This document shows, in pieces, positions 13,097 through 17,733 of a DNA stretch of 17,854 nucleotides; the stretch's first letter is position 1; every line of letters begins with the position of its first letter. Both the position numbers and the translations under genes were made by a program. This DNA is from AC-32 sp049644305 (GTDB taxonomy: Bacteria; Actinomycetota; Thermoleophilia; Gaiellales; Gaiellaceae): positions 1 through 17,854 of the forward strand of contig JBARRQ010000167.1 of the NCBI GenBank assembly GCA_049644305.1, given 5' to 3'. A model generated the notes under the pieces. That model saw only the letters and a program-made list of their open reading frames with translations, had not been told where the DNA came from and did no database searches.

Positions 13097-13924
13097 CTAG
13101 TGGCCAGACGACCGAGCACCAGGCGATGGCGACAGCCGCCTGTTTTCAATGCCCCCGAGACCGCGAGCGACCTGCGTGCTTCGAGCCAGCTCGTTGCCAT
13201 CAGCGTCCTCGAGCACGAGGACGACCGGACGATGGCCCGCGCTCCAGTGCGTCTTTGGAACCTCGTAGACGAAGAACCCAGCATCGATCGGCGGCGACAC
13301 CCAGACGACCGGGGCCTTCGCTGACTCACCGTCCTCGAACCGAATCTCCACTGTCGCGGCACCGTGGATCAACGTGTCTCCATCGAAGATCACGGGAGGG
13401 GCGAGAATCTTGCCTTCAGAAGAGACAGGCCCAGGAATCTCCAGTCCGGGGGCAAAGCGAAGACTTCGGTCACGATCGCACCCGCCTCCACCCGTCGAGC
13501 GACGGCCCGACGCCGACACGAAGACACAGAAGCCGCCGGCATGGGTTGGGGCGACCCACACGACGGCCGTTTTCCCAGTCGAGAGGAGCACTTCCATCAC
13601 GTCCCTTGCCTCACCCGCGATCACGCCGGTTGCCATCCCGGGCGGCGCCCCGACATCGATCTCGCTGAAGTCCTTGACGACGGGTGCCGGCGCGGGCTCC
13701 GCGCCGGTCAAGAACTGCACGATCTGGCCGCGCAGGCCGAACGCGGGCATCGCCGCGAGAACTGCGACGAACGCTGCAAGGGCCCCGACTCCCAACCTTA
13801 GGCGATACCGGCGAGTTGCCGCCCGGCGCGCTTTCCGTTGCACCTCGGCCCAATCTGGCTCGCCGGTCGCGGCTTGAAGCTCGCCGAGCCGCGCGGAGAG
13901 AACCTGCGCGAGGCGATCGGTCAT
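13097..13924 (-). CDS. single-pass membrane protein coupled to ECF sigma factor, putative anti-sigma factor
   Basis: A 275-residue protein. Its ATG overlaps the sigma stop codon as ATGA, so the two are translated together. Residues 1-43 are a short cytosolic part rich in charged residues (RLAQVLSARLGELQAATGEPDWAEVQRKARRAATRRYRLR). Residues 44-64 form one membrane helix. About 210 residues follow outside, rich in beta strands, with FEDGESAKAPVVWVSPP and KTHWSAGHRPVVLVLEDADGNELAR. The cytosolic helix could hold the sigma factor, but I see no zinc-binding HxxxCxxC motif, so it is not the classical ZAS type. Its placement is the only support for an anti-sigma role. A frame extending further upstream to 14230 is only a shadow of the sigma gene. 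Confidence 0.75.
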   Translation of the reverse strand: MTDRLAQVLSARLGELQAATGEPDWAEVQRKARRAATRRYRLRLGVGALAAFVAVLAAMPAFGLRGQIVQFLTGAEPAPAPVVKDFSEIDVGAPPGMATGVIAGEARDVMEVLLSTGKTAVVWVAPTHAGGFCVFVSASGRRSTGGGGCDRDRSLRFAPGLEIPGPVSSEGKILAPPVIFDGDTLIHGAATVEIRFEDGESAKAPVVWVSPPIDAGFFVYEVPKTHWSAGHRPVVLVLEDADGNELARSTQVARGLGGIENRRLSPSPGARSSGH

Positions 13925-14406
13925 CGGATCACACCTCCGGACGTCTCGTTCTCGACGAGGGCGGCGAGCTCGGCGCGGGCACGCGCGAGCGCCGCCGCGA
14001 CAGTGCCGCGACGCACGCCGCAGGCCTGGGCGATCTCGTCGTACGAGAGGTCGGCGAAGTAGCGCAGGAAGACGAACAGCCGACGCCGCGGCGGGAGTCG
14101 TCGCAACGCCTGAGTGAGACCGGCGTCGAGCTCGGGCTCGGGCACGGCTGGGTCGAGGCTGTAGCGGAGCGGTCCCGACAGCTTCCGGCGCTGGCCAGCT
14201 GCAACCCGGAGGGCGATTTTCCAGACCCACCCCTCGAGCGAGCCCTCGCCGCGGAACTGGCGCCTTCTTTGCAGCGCAAATGCGAACGCCTCCTGAACCG
14301 CGTCGCGAGCCGCCTCCTTGTCTCGCGTCACGGTCGCCAGCACGGCCTCGAACCTCGAATAGCGGCTGCGGTAGAGCTCCTCCAGCGCTTGTTCAATGTC
14401 GTCCAC
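13921..14406 (-). CDS. ECF-type RNA polymerase sigma factor
   Basis: A 161-residue extracytoplasmic-function sigma factor. Region 2 is residues 15-78 (FEAVLATVTRDKEAARDAVQEAFAFALQ, then SLEGWVWKIALRVAAGQRRK), and region 4 is about 97-150, with ALRRLPPRRRLFVFLRYFADLSYDEIAQACGVRRGTVAAALARARAEL including the helix-turn-helix. Regions 1 and 3 are absent, as is normal. The start is the GTG at 14406, but the ribosome site AGGAGG abuts it directly with no spacer, which is unusual; no earlier start exists in frame. The target promoters are not obvious in this window, apart from a possible self-promoter upstream. Confidence 0.92.
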   Translation of the reverse strand: MDDIEQALEELYRSRYSRFEAVLATVTRDKEAARDAVQEAFAFALQRRRQFRGEGSLEGWVWKIALRVAAGQRRKLSGPLRYSLDPAVPEPELDAGLTQALRRLPPRRRLFVFLRYFADLSYDEIAQACGVRRGTVAAALARARAELAALVENETSGGVIR

Positions 14407-14438
14407 CCTCCTGTAGAGGGCGACGGACGTGAAAGCGT

Positions 14439-14466
14439 TTATCGCGCTACTCGAGGGGCGGGTTCT
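14439..14466 (-). promoter_or_regulatory. possible ECF-type promoter (AGAACC-N16-CGATAA) for the sigma-factor gene
   Basis: On the minus strand AGAACC (14461-14466) and CGATAA (14439-14444) are separated by 16 bases, inside the end of the ferredoxin gene. The GAAC core and spacing resemble ECF promoters, which often drive their own sigma gene. Only a weak candidate. Confidence 0.3.
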
Positions 14467-15688
14467 GGACGTTGTGCTCGGTGGCGTACTCGTCGGTGAG
14501 GTTGTTGATCACGTCCGCGCCTTCGCCGTACGCGTAGTTGATCTTGACGAAGGCTTCCCACTTCTGCGGGAGCGCGTCCTCGGGGAAAATTGCCTCGACC
14601 GGGCACTCCGGTTCGCATGCCCCGCAGTTGCCGGTGTAGACACCGCCGGCAAGCGTGAACGCGTGCTTGCCGGGCACGACCGCGCAGAATGTGTCCTTCG
14701 GCTCGCCGTCGGCTCGCTCAACGGTCATGACCCGCCAGAAGACCTCGCGCGTGGCGAGATAGAGCCAGCGGATGGGACGGCTCCTAACGCCGAAGTTCGT
14801 CTCCCTGCTCGACTCCTCCCCTGATCCGACGACGACGTAGCCTGCGAGTGGCGCGGCCCGCTCGAGCCAAGCGAGTGCCTCGTGGTCGGTGGAGCGCAGG
14901 CGCCAGGAACCGGCCTTGACCGGGTCGCCGTCGGCGGCTAGCCAGCCGTCGGCGAACCCGGCAACGTACTCGGCGTCGGCGTCCTCGGGCAGCGAACGCT
15001 TGAGGTTCACCGGTGCGCGCACGACGCCCGTCCCCACATAGCCGGGGTGTACGTCGAGGCACGGCGAGAAGTTCACCTGGTCGAAGAAGTCTTTGAACTT
15101 CGCGACCCGCGCCCCGTAGAGCTGCACATAGTGGAGATGCTCGCCGGAACGGATCTCCTGCTTGTTCCAGGTCCCGTCACCGAAGACGAGCCCGTGCAGG
15201 GCTCCCAGCCGGTAGGTCTCGGAGTCGCGGCGAGCCTGTGCTCGTGATGAGGGGACGAACTGGCCCGGCTTTAGCGCACTGGTGCGCTCCCCGCCCGCGA
15301 GGAACCACGAGTGCGTCGGGGTCGCCCAGACAGAGCGCCTGAACCGCGAGATGTTGCGCGTCGTAAGCCGCGTCCCGCCGTAGCGGTCCCGCTCCTCGAA
15401 CGCGGGCGCCAGCTCGAGCTTGACCAGCCGCTTCCGTCGAAACCGCTTGACAAGGGCCGGCCTGAAGCCGTCATCCGTGAGCACGCGGACCGGCTGGTTC
15501 TCGAGCTCCGCAAAGGTGCGCAGCCCGTAGCTGGTAAAGAGCTGCTCATCGCCGGCGAAGCAATCTATGCACTCCTCCGGATCGATGATCAGGATCCGCT
15601 CGAACTCGTGGATGCAATCGACGGGGCAGACGTCGACGCAGGAGAGGTCTTTGATGTCGATGCAGGGCTCGGCGATGATGTACGTCAC
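14447..15688 (-). CDS. fdxA: FdxA-type seven-iron ferredoxin interrupted by a LAGLIDADG intein
   Basis: A 413-codon precursor encoding a 101-residue ferredoxin split by a 312-residue intein. The N-extein (1-42) carries the [3Fe-4S] part: C9, C17, C21 (C-x7-C-x3-CP) and C25. After removal of the intein the second motif becomes C40-I-D-C43-G-A-C46-E-P-E-C50-P, complete for a [4Fe-4S] cluster, and the C-terminal tail resembles mycobacterial FdxA. Ferredoxins of this type pass electrons at low potential in the cytosol. The intein sits between D42 and the Cys that becomes ligand C43, so the unspliced protein cannot form the second cluster correctly. The GTG at 15688 is chosen because FdxA begins (M)TYIIAEPC; a TAGACT -10 ends 9 bases before it. 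A stand-alone receiver gene lies upstream and the ECF gene downstream. Confidence 0.93.
   Translation of the reverse strand: MTYIIAEPCIDIKDLSCVDVCPVDCIHEFERILIIDPEECIDCFAGDEQLFTSYGLRTFAELENQPVRVLTDDGFRPALVKRFRRKRLVKLELAPAFEERDRYGGTRLTTRNISRFRRSVWATPTHSWFLAGGERTSALKPGQFVPSSRAQARRDSETYRLGALHGLVFGDGTWNKQEIRSGEHLHYVQLYGARVAKFKDFFDQVNFSPCLDVHPGYVGTGVVRAPVNLKRSLPEDADAEYVAGFADGWLAADGDPVKAGSWRLRSTDHEALAWLERAAPLAGYVVVGSGEESSRETNFGVRSRPIRWLYLATREVFWRVMTVERADGEPKDTFCAVVPGKHAFTLAGGVYTGNCGACEPECPVEAIFPEDALPQKWEAFVKINYAYGEGADVINNLTDEYATEHNVQNPPLE
14627..15562 (-). other. intein with LAGLIDADG homing endonuclease domain inside the ferredoxin
   Basis: Residues 43-354 of the precursor. The first residue is the nucleophile C43, in the block A string CFAGDEQLFTSYGLRTFAEL. 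Block B is T123-P-T-H126 (WATPTHSW). Two LAGLIDADG-type motifs follow, LHGLVFGDGTW (D171) and VAGFADGWLAADG (D253), so this is a large intein with an endonuclease that may still cut. Block F is PGKHAFTL with H342. Block G is GGVYTGN ending in N354, followed by the +1 nucleophile C355, which is ferredoxin Cys43. The penultimate residue is Gly, not the usual His. The ends are exact because removing them restores the conserved ferredoxin motif with no gap. Confidence 0.92.
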
Positions 15689-15697
15689 GCCCGAGTC

Positions 15698-15703
15698 AGT
15701 CTA
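15698..15703 (-). promoter_or_regulatory. putative -10 box (TAGACT) of ferredoxin gene
   Basis: TAGACT on the minus strand ends 9 bases before the GTG at 15688. It lies inside a CAGT-CT-ACTG inverted repeat (15697-15706). A poor -35 (TCAACT, 15721-15726) has a 17-base spacer and overlaps the right arm of the neighbouring stem-loop. Confidence 0.45.
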
Positions 15704-15720
15704 CTGAGAGACCGTTTCGC

Positions 15721-15759
15721 AGTTGACCACCCTCGAAGCGGCCCTCTAGGTGATCAACT
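15721..15759 (-). terminator. stem-loop at the end of the receiver gene, possible terminator or operator
   Basis: Arms AGTTGACCACC (15721-15731) and GGTGATCAACT (15749-15759) can pair over all 11 bases in the minus-strand RNA if one U-G wobble is allowed, around a 17-base loop that contains the receiver stop codon. It could end the receiver transcript; its distal arm also overlaps the -35 region of the ferredoxin promoter. Confidence 0.5.
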
Positions 15760-16051
15760 CCTCGACGAGGTCCTTCCCGCGCTCGTCGAACGCGGATTTC
15801 ACCACTACCTGGTCGAACCCAGCGGCGTGGGCGCGGCGCAATCCGGCTGTGTCCGTGTGGTTGGTGTAGCCGAGGATCGGGATCTCGGGATAGGCATCCG
15901 CGATCTCCTCCGGCTCGATCCGCCCGATGTCGCAGATGACGAGCTCGGGCGGGTCGATGTTGTCGACCGTGATCAGGTGATGGTCCGGCAGGAGCGCCTC
16001 CAGCTTCCCCCGGAAGAACACGTCGACCCCCGCCAGCAGGATCGTCGCCAC
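15746..16051 (-). CDS. stand-alone receiver-like domain protein
   Basis: A 101-residue protein with the layout of a small response-regulator receiver and no output domain. The first strand is MATILLAGVD. The strand ELVICDIG places D41 where the phospho-acceptor sits, T63 (ILGYTNHTD) fits the switch Thr/Ser position, and K85 (VVVKSAF) fits the conserved Lys. One of the usual N-terminal acidic pair is weak: only D10 is present. At 101 residues it is shorter than the typical 120. The GTG at 16051 was chosen because the domain starts there and a TACCTT hexamer ends 6 bases before it; a longer frame to 16294 runs through the Rieske gene and is not coding. Its neighbours are iron-sulfur proteins, and no kinase is adjacent. 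Phosphorylation is plausible but unproven. Confidence 0.75.
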   Translation of the reverse strand: MATILLAGVDVFFRGKLEALLPDHHLITVDNIDPPELVICDIGRIEPEEIADAYPEIPILGYTNHTDTAGLRRAHAAGFDQVVVKSAFDERGKDLVEELIT

Positions 16052-16057
16052 GCGGCA

Positions 16058-16063
16058 AAGGTA
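16058..16063 (-). promoter_or_regulatory. putative -10 box (TACCTT) of receiver gene, leaderless
   Basis: On the minus strand TACCTT ends 6 bases before the GTG at 16051. It overlaps the place where the -35 of the divergent Rieske promoter would lie. Confidence 0.4.
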
Positions 16064-16077
16064 ACACTCTCCGGCGC

Positions 16078-16083
16078 TAGGAT
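16078..16083 (+). promoter_or_regulatory. putative -10 box (TAGGAT) of Rieske gene, leaderless
   Basis: TAGGAT (TANNAT) ends 7 bases before the GTG at 16091. It is back to back with the receiver promoter, so polymerase could probably not occupy both at once. Confidence 0.5.
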
Positions 16084-16090
16084 CGAGCGC

Positions 16091-16402
16091 GTGCCGGACA
16101 ACCGATTCCACACAGTCACCCGAGTCGACGAAATTGAGCCCGGGACGCTGGCGTGCATCAGCGTCGACGGCCAAGACGTGGCGCTCGCCCGGATCGGCGA
16201 CGAGTTCTACGCGACCCAGGGCCACTGCCTGCACCTGCACGGGCCGCTCTGCGAGGGCCGCCTCGAAGGCCACGTCCTCAGTTGCCCCTGGCACGGCTGG
16301 CAGTACGACATCCGCACGGGCGAGAACGAGTTCGACCGCGCGATCCAGCTGGAGACGTACGAGGTGCGGGTCGAGGACGGCGAGGTGAAGGTCGGTCTCT
16401 GA
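16091..16402 (+). CDS. Rieske-type [2Fe-2S] ferredoxin
   Basis: A 103-residue soluble Rieske protein. The cluster ligands are C46 and H48 in GHCLHLHGPL, and C65 and H68 in LSCPWHGWQYD. There is no signal peptide or membrane anchor, so it is of the ferredoxin type that feeds electrons to oxygenases, or resembles the small subunit of nitrite reductase (NirD), not the bc1 type. The GTG at 16091 follows a -10 box by 7 bases and begins the domain; longer reading in another frame is a shadow. A strong hairpin directly follows the stop codon. Its partner oxygenase or reductase is not in this window. Confidence 0.9.
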   Translation: MPDNRFHTVTRVDEIEPGTLACISVDGQDVALARIGDEFYATQGHCLHLHGPLCEGRLEGHVLSCPWHGWQYDIRTGENEFDRAIQLETYEVRVEDGEVKVGL

Positions 16403-16420
16403 GGCGTCGCTTGCGACGCC
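16403..16420 (+). terminator. terminator hairpin after Rieske gene
   Basis: GGCGTCGC-TT-GCGACGCC is a perfect 8-base inverted repeat that begins on the base after the stop codon; as RNA it makes about 7 G/C-rich pairs with a CUUG loop. No T-run follows. Confidence 0.6.
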
Positions 16421-16486
16421 GACCAGAGGCCGTGCGGGCTTCGACCGCGCGGCCGTCTTGGGCCCCTTCTTTGGATATCAACGCTG

Positions 16487-16834
16487 ATGGGGCATAGCCG
16501 AGTGCTCGAGCGCGGACTCGCGCGCGGGCTCGATCTGATCCGCCGAGGCGAGTACTTCGCCGCGCACGAGGAGCTCGAGAACGCCTGGCGTGCGGCGCCG
16601 CCCGCCGAGCGTGACTTCTTTCAGGGCCTCGTGCACGTCGCCGTCGCGTGGTACCAGGCCGGTCGCGGCAACCGCGTCGGCTGCGGGCGGCAGCTGGAGA
16701 AGGCGGCCCGCCGGCTTGGCCCCTACGCCCCGGAGCATCGGGGCGTGAACGTCGCCTCAGTCCTCGAGCAGGTCCAGAGAGCGTCGGGAATCGTCTCTAC
16801 TGGCTCGCTCGACCTGTCGTCGCCTCAGTTGTAA
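16487..16834 (+). CDS. DUF309 family protein
   Basis: A 115-residue all-helical protein of the DUF309 family, whose function is unknown. The family signature is clear: RGEYFAAHEELENAWR (20-35) and ERDFFQGLVHVAVAWYQAGRGNRVG (41-65) with conserved His, Glu and Gln. Those polar residues cluster in the known fold and suggest a binding pocket, but no activity is established. The ATG at 16487 is the first plausible start; sequence before it (16421-16486) contains no further gene. The last 78 bases overlap the end of a proposed gene on the other strand. Confidence 0.88.
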   Translation: MGHSRVLERGLARGLDLIRRGEYFAAHEELENAWRAAPPAERDFFQGLVHVAVAWYQAGRGNRVGCGRQLEKAARRLGPYAPEHRGVNVASVLEQVQRASGIVSTGSLDLSSPQL

Positions 16835-16987
16835 GACGGGCGCGGCGAACGCGCCGCCGATCATTCCGGCGAGCGCCGCGAGGTTCGTCGCGGTACAAGT
16901 CCGGCACGCGTTGCAGCACGCGGGCGAGACTTCGGCCCAGCGATTCACGAACGGCACCGAACGCCCGACGAGAGCCCTGAGCCTCAC
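16757..16987 (-). CDS. small Cys-rich membrane protein (putative)
   Basis: A 76-residue reading frame downstream of ccdA. Residues 21-31 hold a Cys cluster SPACCNACRTC (C24, C25, C28, C31), then one hydrophobic segment at about 33-53 (ATNLAALAGMIGGAFAAPVL), and a basic and acidic tail (LQLRRRQVERASRDDSRRSLD). The start is the GTG at 16987, supported by TAGACT ending 7 bases upstream, the arrangement seen at many other genes here. Without it there would be an unexplained 188-base gap between DUF309 and ccdA. The Cys cluster beside a membrane helix and next to a thiol-disulfide gene suggests a redox or metal-binding role. I do not recognise the family. The last 78 bases lie antisense to DUF309. 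Confidence 0.5.
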   Translation of the reverse strand: MRLRALVGRSVPFVNRWAEVSPACCNACRTCTATNLAALAGMIGGAFAAPVLQLRRRQVERASRDDSRRSLDLLED

Positions 16988-16994
16988 GAGCGAA

Positions 16995-17000
16995 AGTCTA
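16995..17000 (-). promoter_or_regulatory. putative -10 box (TAGACT) of small Cys-rich protein gene, leaderless
   Basis: TAGACT on the minus strand lies between the ccdA stop and the GTG at 16987, with a 7-base gap. It is identical to the hexamers of the M20 peptidase and ferredoxin genes. Confidence 0.45.
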
Positions 17001-17022
17001 GGCACAGCCGCCGAGCAGGAAC

Positions 17023-17733
17023 CTAGAACTGGTTGAGCCCGACCGCCTCCAGCGCCCTGTTCAGCAGCACCTTCAGCCACCAGTCCCGGTCGAAGAACAG
17101 CAGCAGCCCCAACGTCACGAGGGTCACCCCGCTCGCGACTCGGATCCAGCGGTAGTGGTCTCTGACCCAGCGGAAAGCGGCCATTGCACGTGTGAACGCC
17201 AGCCCGATCAGGACGAAGGCCGCGGTGATTCCGAGCGAGTAGGCCGCCAGGAGGATCACGCCCCGCACGATCGTTCTCGAGTCAGCAGCCAGTGCGAGGA
17301 TCGCGGCGAGCGTGATGCCGACGCAGGGCGCGGCGCACACCGCGAACGCCCCGCCGAGCAGCGCGCGGGAGCCGCTGGCGCGGGCACGCCCGATCACGCC
17401 CGGCGCCACGATCCGCTCAGGCCACGGGAAGAGGCCGGCGAAGGCCAGCCCGAGCACGACGAGCACGAAGCCGGCGACCTCGGTCTGGCGCTGCTTGTCG
17501 AGCACGCCCCCGACCGCAGCCGCGGCAGCGCCGAGCACGACGAAGACGACCGTGAAGCCGAGCGCGAACGGGATGCTCGCGAGCACGACGCGCTTCGCCA
17601 CGCCCCGCTCCCCCAGCCGCCCGGCCTCGACCGCCGAGACAGCGGAGAGGTAGCCCGGCACGAGAGGCAGCACGCACGGGAAGGCAATCGAGACCAGCCC
17701 GGCGAGGAAGGCGACCGGGATCCGCTCAGCCAT
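17023..17733 (-). CDS. ccdA: CcdA-type thiol-disulfide transmembrane protein (cytochrome c biogenesis)
   Basis: A 236-residue polytopic membrane protein of the DsbD-gamma/CcdA family. It carries reducing equivalents from cytosolic thioredoxin across the membrane to keep the haem-binding Cys of apocytochrome c reduced. The redox pair is C20 (AFPCVLPLVPGYLS) and C137 (AAPCVGITLAAIL), one in each half of the internal repeat; C133 is extra. About six hydrophobic segments are seen: 7-30, 49-75, 86-104, 124-148, 156-180 and 198-214. The ATG at 17733 overlaps the stop codon of the upstream gene, so they are co-translated. A CcmH-like tail upstream supports the cytochrome c role. Confidence 0.93.
   Translation of the reverse strand: MAERIPVAFLAGLVSIAFPCVLPLVPGYLSAVSAVEAGRLGERGVAKRVVLASIPFALGFTVVFVVLGAAAAAVGGVLDKQRQTEVAGFVLVVLGLAFAGLFPWPERIVAPGVIGRARASGSRALLGGAFAVCAAPCVGITLAAILALAADSRTIVRGVILLAAYSLGITAAFVLIGLAFTRAMAAFRWVRDHYRWIRVASGVTLVTLGLLLFFDRDWWLKVLLNRALEAVGLNQF

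Noticed and set aside
13925..14230. Upstream extension of the anti-sigma-like frame to 14230
   Set aside because: The first 102 residues are Arg/Pro-rich out-of-frame translation of the ECF sigma gene; the ATGA junction gives a better start at 13924.
15311..16090. Long plus-strand frame fused ahead of the Rieske gene (start at 15311)
   Set aside because: The first 260 residues are antisense to the ferredoxin and receiver genes; the Rieske domain and promoter start at 16091.
16052..16294. Upstream extension of the receiver-like frame to 16294
   Set aside because: It runs antisense through the Rieske gene and adds no domain; a -10 box and the domain edge support 16051.
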